The position numbers and the translations under genes are program-made. The notes beneath the pieces are model-generated. The model worked only from the letters and a program-made list of their open reading frames with translations, made no database searches and was not told the DNA's origin. A stretch of 64,000 nt of DNA from Paenibacillus plantiphilus (GTDB lineage: Bacteria > Bacillota > Bacilli > Paenibacillales > Paenibacillaceae): contig NZ_CAKMMF010000014.1 in NCBI RefSeq assembly GCF_927798095.1, positions 62,001 to 126,000 of the forward strand. Reading direction: 5' to 3'. Numbering within the stretch: position 1 is the stretch's first letter; every line of letters begins with the position of its first letter. Positions 1 to 6,786 of this stretch are shown here, piece after piece.

Positions 1-382
1 GCAGCTCGAATACAATCGCCCAAACCTGCTGTGTCATCAGCCTGTCGATCGATTCCTGCTCTGCTGAAGGATGAGATGTCGTCTCCTGCCTGAAGGGCAT
101 GAGCGTCACTCTGCGGATCCATGCCGACCGCAGCACGTCGCGCGCCGTATTGCGGGTAATGGCCAGCAGCCATGTTTTGACCGAAGATTTGCCCCGGAAG
201 CTGTATAAATGCTCATATGCCTTAATGAATACATCCTGGGCGATATCGTCTGCCAGCTCTCTTCGATGCGTTAAGAAGTAGGCGAAGTTCCAGACATCCT
301 TTCCGTAAGCCCGCATGAGCTCATCCAGCACAGCGTTACGGTCCAAGCCGTCTGTCACATGTTTCAAGTAATCGAACTGCAA
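1..382 (-). CDS. ECF-type RNA polymerase sigma factor, 3' end off window
   Basis: Extracytoplasmic-function sigma factor that redirects core RNA polymerase to stress promoters. The 127 visible codons cover sigma region 2: helix 2.2 reads ADDIAQDVFIKAYEHL and is followed by FRGKSSVKTWLLAITRNTARD, the core-binding and -10 recognition part. Region 4 lies beyond the left edge. The start is TTG at 380-382; a GAGGTG ribosome site sits 6 nt upstream, and no ATG or GTG fits as well. A stalk-domain protein is transcribed divergently from 551. ECF factors often sit beside a cognate anti-sigma gene, which would be expected to the left of this window. The family call is firm; the subgroup is not resolvable from half a protein. 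Confidence 0.85.
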   Translation of the reverse strand, partial: MQFDYLKHVTDGLDRNAVLDELMRAYGKDVWNFAYFLTHRRELADDIAQDVFIKAYEHLYSFRGKSSVKTWLLAITRNTARDVLRSAWIRRVTLMPFRQETTSHPSAEQESIDRLMTQQVWAIVFEL

Positions 383-438
383 GATATTCACCTCACACAA
401 ATAGACGATTCAGACTTCCAATGGTTCCCTGATTCCGG

Positions 439-456
439 TATCGTTTATTTACGATA
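439..456. promoter_or_regulatory. Inverted repeat between divergent sigma and stalk genes
   Basis: Perfect 6-6-6 inverted repeat TATCGT-TTATTT-ACGATA in the 168-bp space between the divergent genes. It is followed by a T-rich stretch but not by a stem long enough for a terminator. It could be an operator for either gene. No regulator is assigned. Confidence 0.35.
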
Positions 457-550
457 TACATTTTTTTGTTTTTTTACTAGATTAGCGCAACTTTATGGGA
501 AAAGTAAGGGTCTAACCTCATATACAGACCAAGGAGGACTGACACAACGC

Positions 551-1108
551 ATGAGAAAAAAAGTGATCATTATGCCCTTGCTTATTTGTTTATGGGGCGG
601 CTCCATGATTTATGCAGCTACAGAAGGCCAGAAGATAGCCCTCACTATCAATGGCATTGGACTCGGAGAACGAGGAGTTGTCGTCGACGGCACTGCATAC
701 CTGCCCGTTCGCGATGTTGCCAATTCCCAGCAATCCATCATCCAATGGGATGAGTCCGGCAAGAAAATCAGCATCTTCAAGCCCAACGTCCATTTAATAC
801 TGCTGCAGGACCAGAAGATGTTCGGCAATGTCGATAGAAACAAGCAGCTCAACTTCCATGTACTGGTACAAGTCGATAACCTCAAGACCGAAATCTCAGA
901 TATTAAAGTGACGATAACCGATCCGATGAACCGAGAGGAATTAATCCACGCCAAGAGTGTACAGGAGAAGAAAGAGGATTTCTGGTTTCTATCCAAGGAG
1001 CACAAATATAATTTCGGTGTAGGCGTATATAAAGTACGCTGCTATATGAAGTCTGGCTCTTCCAATGAATGGTCCCTGGTGTCTGAAAAGCAGATTACAA
1101 CAATATAA
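551..1108 (+). CDS. Secreted stalk-domain (copper amine oxidase N-terminal-like) protein
   Basis: Predicted exported protein of 185 aa. Residues 1-25 form a signal peptide (MRKKVIIMPLLICLWGG, cleavage after YAAT). Residues 30-75 match the copper amine oxidase N-terminal or stalk domain: a short strand, then GTAYLPVRDVANS, then the closing WDESGKKISIFK. This non-catalytic fold is abundant in Paenibacillus surface proteins. The remaining 110 residues (DNLKTEISDIKVTI to VYKVRCYMKSG) look beta-rich and are not recognised. The ATG at 551 was chosen because AAGGAGG lies 13 nt upstream; the frame is open from 359, but that stretch is not protein-like. A bidirectional terminator follows directly. The function is probably at the envelope but otherwise unknown. 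Confidence 0.75.
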   Translation: MRKKVIIMPLLICLWGGSMIYAATEGQKIALTINGIGLGERGVVVDGTAYLPVRDVANSQQSIIQWDESGKKISIFKPNVHLILLQDQKMFGNVDRNKQLNFHVLVQVDNLKTEISDIKVTITDPMNREELIHAKSVQEKKEDFWFLSKEHKYNFGVGVYKVRCYMKSGSSNEWSLVSEKQITTI

Positions 1109-1144
1109 CCTCCAGAATGCAAGGCTGCACAGTCTGGAGGTTAT
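1104..1144. terminator. Bidirectional terminator between convergent genes
   Basis: Twelve-bp perfect stem ATAACCTCCAGA / TCTGGAGGTTAT around a 17-nt loop. It lies between the stalk-domain gene and the convergent MFS gene. The T tail is short on both strands. Confidence 0.7.
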
Positions 1145-1161
1145 TTGAAGTTTCCTTATTA

Positions 1162-2439
1162 TTAATGGACGCTCATCCCTGAAGGAGAAGGCTGCTTGCT
1201 CGCATGCTCTGGCGCCTTATACTTGAAGATAGGCAGCAGGAGCAGCATGCCAAGGAACATGAGTCCGCCGGCAATTGAATAGATTGTCACGAGCGGCAAT
1301 ACGGTTTTGATAGGGCCAGCTGCAGCCATCGTAACAACCATCATCCCTACAAACATCGGACTCAATACGCCATTCACTCGCCCTACGATGGACTCCTCCG
1401 ACCATTGCAGCATCATCGTGCTGATAGCAACCTGGATGATTGGGAAGAACAGCCCGCTCGCGAATTGCAGGACGAGCGTAAGCATAACATTCGTCGAATA
1501 ACCGATTCCAACCGAACAGAGCGCGCCCGCAAGCATTCCGATTGCAAGCATCTTCTGCGGAGACAGCTTCTTCGCCACCAGCATGACGGAGGCTCCTCCG
1601 ATCAGCATGGCGATGCCGTTAATCATAAGCATGAATTGCAGGAACTCCTTGGGCTTGCCCAGCCGCTCTGTCACAATAAACAGTCCCAGCGTCTGCATGA
1701 TACCGACAGCCAGACCTGCAAGGGCAAATACGCCGCATAGCGTACGGAGCACCGGACTGCGCCAGACATAGCGGAACCCTTCAGCAATCTCGCGTCTCAA
1801 ATGACGTTCCTTGGCATCCACTTTCTCAACAGGGGCATCCTTCGGCAGTCGCACCAGCACAAGCGCAGATAGCAGAAACGCAACACCCATGACCGCTATG
1901 GACACATGGATATCGAAATTATTGTACACGATAACACCAAGACTTGGACCAAGCACCATAAATATTGCGACCAGCGTCTGAAAGATGGCCATTGCGCTTT
2001 GCAGCTGTGCTGGCGGGATATGCTGCTTGAACAGCTTCATTACCGACGGCTGCGAGAACTGGGATAGAATCGCGGAGACAAAGGTTGCGAAATATACCGC
2101 CTCCCATGTTTCGAACATTATCGTCAGCAATACGACAAATACAGAAACGGCTGACAGGATATCACACCATATCATCGTTAATTTCGGACGCCATCGATCC
2201 GCAAAGGTCCCCCCAATGAATGAAAAGACAAAGATCGGCGCAAATTCTGCAACCGATATGAGCGATACTGCAATCGGATCATCACCGGTTTTGTCCGTTA
2301 CATACAGCAGGATCGCAAAGTTGCGCACCCATATGCCGATTTGGAGCAATACGTTGGATAGTAGTACCGTTTGAAAAAAACGGTTGCGCAGCAGTTGACC
2401 ATTCGTGTTCGACTCGGTCGCTGCGACATGCGTAGACAT
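1162..2439 (-). CDS. MFS efflux transporter (MFS_3/macrolide-efflux type)
   Basis: Major facilitator of 425 aa with about 12 hydrophobic helices, probably a proton-driven exporter in the cytoplasmic membrane. The start helix NVLLQIGIWVRNFAILLYV, the loop FADRWRPKLTMIWCDI (the A-loop RxGRK equivalent between helices 2 and 3) and the internal repeat after about residue 220 fit the EntS/macrolide-efflux branch. Length is typical. The start ATG has AAGGAG 11 nt upstream. The C-terminus is a short hydrophilic tail. The GIY-YIG-like gene ends 66 nt upstream on the same strand, so cotranscription is possible. The substrate cannot be told from sequence. Confidence 0.85.
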   Translation of the reverse strand: MSTHVAATESNTNGQLLRNRFFQTVLLSNVLLQIGIWVRNFAILLYVTDKTGDDPIAVSLISVAEFAPIFVFSFIGGTFADRWRPKLTMIWCDILSAVSVFVVLLTIMFETWEAVYFATFVSAILSQFSQPSVMKLFKQHIPPAQLQSAMAIFQTLVAIFMVLGPSLGVIVYNNFDIHVSIAVMGVAFLLSALVLVRLPKDAPVEKVDAKERHLRREIAEGFRYVWRSPVLRTLCGVFALAGLAVGIMQTLGLFIVTERLGKPKEFLQFMLMINGIAMLIGGASVMLVAKKLSPQKMLAIGMLAGALCSVGIGYSTNVMLTLVLQFASGLFFPIIQVAISTMMLQWSEESIVGRVNGVLSPMFVGMMVVTMAAAGPIKTVLPLVTIYSIAGGLMFLGMLLLLPIFKYKAPEHASKQPSPSGMSVH

Positions 2440-2505
2440 TGTTGAAACAACTCCTTATGATTATACAAATTAATAAGCGTGTCGAGGGAGCTTATATGGC
2501 CCTGA

Positions 2506-2928
2506 TTATTGCTGTCTTGGCCTGCGGTTGTAACCGCCGTCAGGTTCGTAGGGCTGAAGCTTCTCCAACCACTTCTGCTCCAGCTTGCGCAGCTCATCCC
2601 TGTAAGATTGTACCACATTCCGTCGAACCCCGTCAGAGCCCGGCAGCAAAATATCTTTGTAATCATTGCGAACCTCATCGCCAAGCTTAAGCGCTTCAAG
2701 CTCCTCGTACTCGAACTTCGCCAGCTCACTGCTGTTCCAATCCGTTTGCAGCGCCTTGTTCGCATGCGAGCCCATAGTCAATGTGAACTGTTCACGCTGC
2801 CAAGCCGAATCCAGTGTCGATGTGGATGCTACATATCGTTTCCCATTATTTAAATTTGTAATAGCGAATACACCCATTCTTCGTTTCTTCATTCCATACT
2901 CATTCTGCAGCTCTTTACGTCTATTCAT
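2506..2928 (-). CDS. GIY-YIG-like nuclease domain protein with degenerate motif
   Basis: Small 140-aa protein whose residues 17-75 follow the GIY-YIG fold: GVFAITNLNNGKRYVAS, then a helix SAWQREQF, then LQTDWNSSELAKFEYEELE. In active members the first motif reads GIY/GVY and the second YIG. Here they read GVF and YVA, so catalysis may be weak or lost, although the fold call stands. The C-terminal 50 residues are charged and helical, ending in a YEPDGGYNRR tail. GAAGGAGG lies 11 nt before the ATG. It follows the DUF2087 regulator by 32 nt on the same strand, so the two are likely cotranscribed. Stand-alone GIY-YIG proteins of this size are common in Firmicutes, mostly without known roles. Confidence 0.65.
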   Translation of the reverse strand: MNRRKELQNEYGMKKRRMGVFAITNLNNGKRYVASTSTLDSAWQREQFTLTMGSHANKALQTDWNSSELAKFEYEELEALKLGDEVRNDYKDILLPGSDGVRRNVVQSYRDELRKLEQKWLEKLQPYEPDGGYNRRPRQQ

Positions 2929-2960
2929 AACCTATAGATCCTCCTTCTATTGTAACGACG

Positions 2961-3725
2961 CTATACGTTAAGCCAGTATGCGCTCCCGTCGCTTTCTCTC
3001 CCAAGAAAGCCGTAATCGATCAAATATCGACGCAAGGTGACATATTCCTCAGCCATGAATCGAATCAGAATTTCATTAACCTCAGTTTCCTTATACTTGC
3101 GCCCCTTCTTGAACCTTGTCGCAATATGACGCAGCAAGGCTGCCTTCCGTTTCTGCTTGCGGGGAAATCCGGTTAGCGGCCCATCCAGCCCATGCGGAAG
3201 ATACTTGGCAAGCATTGCGGCATATTCATCCTGTGTTAGCGAATAACGCTCATCCACCTGTGGAGCTGCACGATGAACGGGAACCAATCGCTCACCGCTC
3301 GGCGTAGCATCCTCCAGCAGCTCCATTACTGTGAGAAAAAGCTTGGCCTGCTTCGCCTTCTCCTTCAGCGCGAATCGATGATTTCTGATCGTAGACGCGC
3401 TTCCCGCTCCCGTAAGCTTAACCGTATCTGCGTCGGTCATGCCAGAAGCAAAGGCTCCAACGAGCTGTTTCTGCAAATCAGTTAGACCCGTCGCCTTCTT
3501 ATCCAATGCCAGCAAATAATCGAGCATAGAGCCATGTGCTTCGCTCACATGATGACGAGCATATTTATGCGCCTCCAAATAACGATTACCCGCAGCATAG
3601 ACGACTCCTTCCTCGAACTGCTCCCCACAAACAAGGCAGGTGTAGCCTTCCACTGCATGATCATATATAAACCCTTGCTTCAGCTCAGCAATTGATGCGC
3701 TATAAAAGTGTTCGGACACATCCAC
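2961..3725 (-). CDS. DUF2087-family transcriptional regulator with N-terminal zinc-finger-like motif
   Basis: Predicted DNA-binding regulator of 254 aa. Residues 25-65 hold a putative metal site (CLVCGEQF with His residues in HKYARHHVSEAH). Residues 80-125 form a LuxR/sigma-4-like helix-turn-helix (LTDLQKQLVGAFASGMTDADTV, then STIRNHRFALKEKAK). The C-terminal 85 residues match DUF2087 (GLDGPLTGFPRKQKRKAALL through VTLRRYLIDYGFLGR). The GTG at 3725 has GGAGG 9 nt upstream; the TTG two codons earlier is only 3 nt away. A 9-bp-arm inverted repeat lies just upstream and may be its own operator. It precedes the GIY-YIG gene. The ligand and targets are unknown. Confidence 0.75.
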   Translation of the reverse strand: MDVSEHFYSASIAELKQGFIYDHAVEGYTCLVCGEQFEEGVVYAAGNRYLEAHKYARHHVSEAHGSMLDYLLALDKKATGLTDLQKQLVGAFASGMTDADTVKLTGAGSASTIRNHRFALKEKAKQAKLFLTVMELLEDATPSGERLVPVHRAAPQVDERYSLTQDEYAAMLAKYLPHGLDGPLTGFPRKQKRKAALLRHIATRFKKGRKYKETEVNEILIRFMAEEYVTLRRYLIDYGFLGRESDGSAYWLNV

Positions 3726-3749
3726 AACCAAACACCTCCGTCATTTATT

Positions 3750-3773
3750 TGATAATATATAGACATATTATCA
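3750..3773. promoter_or_regulatory. Candidate operator upstream of DUF2087 regulator
   Basis: Perfect inverted repeat TGATAATAT-N6-ATATTATCA, 25 bp upstream of the regulator start and likely within its promoter. The length and symmetry suit a dimeric helix-turn-helix protein, so autoregulation is inferred. Confidence 0.5.
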
Positions 3774-3853
3774 TGATGTTTGGTTTTTATCAATGAGGAG
3801 TGTTCGAATAAACTAGATAAAATAAATAATATCTATAAAATACATTTAACAGC

Positions 3854-3892
3854 AAGAGGACAGACAAAGGTGTCACCCTGGCCCGTCCTCTT
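3854..3892 (-). terminator. Weak hairpin after Fsr-like gene
   Basis: AAGAGGAC / GTCCTCTT stem about 50 nt past the stop of the MFS gene at 3944. The tail on the minus strand is only moderately T-rich, so termination is uncertain. Confidence 0.4.
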
Positions 3893-3943
3893 CCAGTCAT
3901 TGCTTGATCTCCTACAATCGAGAGCAACATTTACTCCCAGCAC

Positions 3944-5167
3944 TCAAATGACATCTTCCCTTCGATCCTTTGGAAGAAAGAACGCTAGTAAACCAATCAA
4001 AGGCAGCAAGCTCGCATCATTCATCACTTCTACGATTCCCCACAGATCGGCAGCCTTGCCAATAACCAGCCCGCCGATTGCTCCCATGCCGAAGGCGAGT
4101 CCCGTGATCAGACCCGATGCCATTCCCACATTGCCTGGCAGAAGCTCCTGCGCATATACGACACTTACTGAGAAGCCAGACAGCAGAATAAACCCTAATA
4201 CAAAGATAACAGGATAGACCATGGCAAGCGGCAGATGCGGCAGCAACAGTGCGAATGGAACGGCGCCGCCAATCGAGAACAGAATCATATTTTTCCGGCC
4301 AAATCGGTCTGCAAGCACACCGCCGAAGAAGGTGCCCAGCACTCCAGCCGCCATGAACAGGAAGATCGGGATCTGGGCAGCCCGCATCGACAGCCCATAT
4401 TTGTTCTCCAGAAAGAATTGGTAGAACGTAGCGATGCCGGAGAAATACCATGAACGAGCGAATACGATAAATAGCAGGAGCACAAGCGCGAAGATAATGA
4501 TGGACCGTTCACGGCTGACACCTTTTGCATCCGTCTTCGGTGCGCGTTTCACTGGTTTCCCGTGCTGTGCCAGCTGTTTGCGATACCAAGGAACAACCCA
4601 CAGCAGGATGATAATTGCAGCTGCTGCAAGCAGTGTCCCCCATATTGCCCCAGGCTGGCCAAGCGGCACGAAGATGAAGATCGTCATCAGCGGAGCAAGC
4701 GAGCTGCCTGCATTGCCCCCTACCTGATAGATGGACTGCGCCAATCCCCGTTTGCCGCCTGCTGCAAAGTACACGACGCGGGAGCCTTCCGGATGAAAAA
4801 TCGCCGAGCCAAATCCAATGAAGACAACCGCTAGAATAACGAGCCAGAAAGATGGAGCCATGGCCAGACCAACCATACCAATCAGGCTGAGCGCCATGCC
4901 AATAGGCAGCATCCACGGCGAGGGCCGTTTGTCTGAATAATAGCCAACCATAGGCTGCATGACTGAAGAAGTCATATTAAGCGCGAATGCGACAAGTCCG
5001 ATTTGGCTGAACGTCAGGTTCAGCGATTTCTCAAGGATAGGGAATAATGCGGCCACTGCAGCTTGCATCGTATCATTCAACATATGCACAGAGCTGATTG
5101 CAAACAAAATGGAATAGGTGGCTCCTGCCTGAAGTGCCGTCGATCGTGATGAAGCCATCGTTGACAT
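3944..5167 (-). CDS. MFS transporter, fosmidomycin-resistance (Fsr) type
   Basis: Twelve-helix major facilitator of 407 aa from the Fsr/YfnC-like branch. The landmarks are ISSVHMLNDTMQAAVAALFP in helix 1, the loop GYYSDKRPSPWMLPIG, and FIGFGSAIFHPEGSRVVYFA, the FHP motif typical of fosmidomycin-resistance proteins. It should export a small molecule using the proton gradient. The ATG at 5167 was chosen with AGGAGG 12 nt upstream; an in-frame TTG at 5179 touches the ribosome site and is unlikely. It lies 105 nt downstream of the SigW-like gene on the same strand, with a possible terminator between. The true substrate is unknown, and Fsr homologues often do not confer fosmidomycin resistance. 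Confidence 0.85.
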   Translation of the reverse strand: MSTMASSRSTALQAGATYSILFAISSVHMLNDTMQAAVAALFPILEKSLNLTFSQIGLVAFALNMTSSVMQPMVGYYSDKRPSPWMLPIGMALSLIGMVGLAMAPSFWLVILAVVFIGFGSAIFHPEGSRVVYFAAGGKRGLAQSIYQVGGNAGSSLAPLMTIFIFVPLGQPGAIWGTLLAAAAIIILLWVVPWYRKQLAQHGKPVKRAPKTDAKGVSRERSIIIFALVLLLFIVFARSWYFSGIATFYQFFLENKYGLSMRAAQIPIFLFMAAGVLGTFFGGVLADRFGRKNMILFSIGGAVPFALLLPHLPLAMVYPVIFVLGFILLSGFSVSVVYAQELLPGNVGMASGLITGLAFGMGAIGGLVIGKAADLWGIVEVMNDASLLPLIGLLAFFLPKDRREDVI

Positions 5168-5206
5168 TGTGTGAACCAACCTCCTCCAGCAATTTTTATG
5201 AGCAGC

Positions 5207-5248
5207 AAAAAAACCGCATCCGTGTGCAACGGAAACGGTTGACCGTTT
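5207..5248 (-). terminator. Probable terminator after sigW-like gene
   Basis: On the minus strand an AAACGGT/ACCGTTT palindrome is followed by a second imperfect CCG..CGG hairpin and then seven T residues. It stands between the SigW-like gene and the Fsr-like gene. Confidence 0.5.
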
Positions 5249-5271
5249 GAGTCGCTAACAATCTGACGTCA

Positions 5272-5874
5272 TCAAAAGAAGCTGAACAGATGCATGGAGT
5301 AGAACAGAAGCGTCTTGCCCCATTTCTTCTTCATGAAATCCTTGGCGCGGTGAATGCGTGATTTGACCGTATTAACAGGAATATTGTTCGCCCGGCTAAT
5401 ATCCTCCATCGACATCTCCAGCACATACCGTTGATGGACGATGCTCTTATACTTCGTTGGCAGCTTCTCAATCATCTCCGCCATCTTATCGGTGAATTCA
5501 CGTTCAATCACTTCTCCCTCGGGAGTTGGCGCTTGATTAGGGATAACATCGTGAAGCGACAGATTCTGATCGGAATGCGCCAGTACAGGCTGATCCAATT
5601 GCAGTGCAGGCGCCTTTCTGCGGCGCAGCAAATCCAGACATATATTTTTACCGATATGAAAAATCCACGGAGAAAACCGTTTATTCTCATCGAACCGGTT
5701 CAGATTCAAGTATACCTTCAGAAACGTTTCCTGCACGACATCCTCGCACTCCGTCTTGCTTCTTAGAATACGATGCGCCATATTATATATCTTATCCTTA
5801 TATAATTCCACGAGCTTGTTAAAAGCCAGCTGATCGCCCTGTCTCGACAACATTACCAGTTGTGCTTCGTTCAT
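5272..5874 (-). CDS. sigW: ECF sigma factor, SigW-like
   Basis: Sigma factor of 200 aa closest in pattern to Bacillus SigW, which controls envelope-stress and antimicrobial defence genes. Region 2 spans about residues 20-85 (LVELYKDKIYNMAHRIL, ECEDVVQETFLKVYLNL, RFSPWIFHIGKNICLDLLRR). Region 4 spans about 130-185 (LPTKYKSIVHQRYVLEMS, then helix-turn-helix IPVNTVKSRIHRAKDFM). The last 14 residues (LLFYSMHLFSFF) are hydrophobic, which is unusual for the family. The ATG at 5874 has AAGGAG 7 nt upstream; the ATG at 5880 is too close to it. Bacillus sigW is followed by the anti-sigma gene rsiW. Here the next gene is an MFS transporter and no anti-sigma gene is seen. The upstream region carries a TGAAAC-N17-CGTT promoter, so autoregulation is inferred. 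Confidence 0.85.
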   Translation of the reverse strand: MNEAQLVMLSRQGDQLAFNKLVELYKDKIYNMAHRILRSKTECEDVVQETFLKVYLNLNRFDENKRFSPWIFHIGKNICLDLLRRRKAPALQLDQPVLAHSDQNLSLHDVIPNQAPTPEGEVIEREFTDKMAEMIEKLPTKYKSIVHQRYVLEMSMEDISRANNIPVNTVKSRIHRAKDFMKKKWGKTLLFYSMHLFSFF

Positions 5875-5936
5875 CGCCATTCTCCTTCGCCGTTCGTCAT
5901 CAACATCTACCTTCTATTATAACAGGAAAAAAAAGA

Positions 5937-5963
5937 AACGCACCTATATAAGGTTACGTTTCA
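5937..5963 (-). promoter_or_regulatory. ECF-type promoter of sigW-like gene
   Basis: On the minus strand TGAAAC (5963-5958), 17 nt, then CGTT (5940-5937). This matches the ECF/SigW class (TGAAAC, about 16 nt, CGTA) and has the same spacing as the site before the first terD gene. It lies 63 nt upstream of the sigma start, abutting the stop of the gene before it. Confidence 0.6.
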
Positions 5964-6530
5964 TCACCATCTGCGTTTGCTATCTTGATTGGAGCTCTCA
6001 CTGTCTCCAGAGAGACGGCTCATTGCATCGGAATATGCACGGACGATATTCTGAATCGCCAGAAACTCTTCATCGGACGGATTAATCCCATCCATGAACA
6101 TACGCTGAAGAATCTCGGAATAAAGCGTCTTTCTGCGGCCTAGCAGTTCCAGCTCCATCTGATGAATCGTCTCCAAGGAATGCTCCTGGATAAAATCCGA
6201 TATCTCATCCTGCGGCTGATATCTTCTGCGATCGCCACGATCACCGCTATCTATAGTGGGAGCTGCAGCCTGACCCAAATCAACTGAGGAACGAACAGAC
6301 GAGAGCGTTATATGTTGTTTAGCCAGCATCATATGAAAGGTTTTGTTCTGCAGCAAATCAGTCACAACGAGTCTGCACATATCGCGGTTCTGAAGCAATA
6401 TGCCTTGGAACGGATGAAGAATCCAATCTCCTTCTCTTAGAAACAGGTTGAACGTCAACCATTCTCCGCCATACTGATAACGAAGATTAATCGTATTCTC
6501 ATCAATGATCTCAAATTCAAAATCCAGCAT
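5964..6530 (-). CDS. Unrecognised protein at end of Ter cluster
   Basis: A 188-aa soluble protein I cannot assign to a family. Residues 1-85 look like a small beta domain (FEFEIIDENTINLRYQYGG, FLREGDWILHPFQGIL), followed by a polar linker (about 90-110, TIDSGDRGDRRR). The C-terminal half is strongly helical (DFIQEHSLETIHQMELELLG, LYSEILQRMFMDGINPSDEE). No signal peptide or membrane segment is seen. It lies about 260 nt downstream of telA on the same strand, and the sigW-like promoter begins at its stop codon. Its place between telA and the ECF sigma gene suggests a part in the same stress response or in sigma control, but that is positional inference only. Confidence 0.65.
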   Translation of the reverse strand: MLDFEFEIIDENTINLRYQYGGEWLTFNLFLREGDWILHPFQGILLQNRDMCRLVVTDLLQNKTFHMMLAKQHITLSSVRSSVDLGQAAAPTIDSGDRGDRRRYQPQDEISDFIQEHSLETIHQMELELLGRRKTLYSEILQRMFMDGINPSDEEFLAIQNIVRAYSDAMSRLSGDSESSNQDSKRRW

Positions 6531-6609
6531 ATTCTGACCTCCAACCCGTTTGAAGAGCGCTATCCTCTTATATTAAAACAGATTGGACAAAAAAGGAATA
6601 GTCGTGCTT

Positions 6610-6708
6610 CTATTGCTGCATAATTGCGCTAGCCTTCTCATAGCTCGCCACCAGAATAAGAACGATTATTAGACCGGCAGCCGATAAAGCACCAACCAAA
6701 GGGACCAC
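6610..6708 (-). CDS. Possible 32-aa single-span membrane peptide
   Basis: A short frame starting with GTG at 6708 encodes VVPLVGALSAAGLIIVLILV followed by ASYEKASAIMQQ and TAG. That is a clean transmembrane helix with a short polar tail. It fills the otherwise empty space between telA and the unrecognised gene, on the same strand. No good ribosome site is visible and the frame is preceded by a stop, so it may instead be the remnant of a longer membrane protein. Confidence 0.3.
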   Translation of the reverse strand: MVPLVGALSAAGLIIVLILVASYEKASAIMQQ

Positions 6709-6786
6709 CCCATTCCAATAAAATTAATCTATTGTATGGTGCGGCAGCCTGTTGTATGCTACTAGACTAGCCTCTATTCAGCCTCG

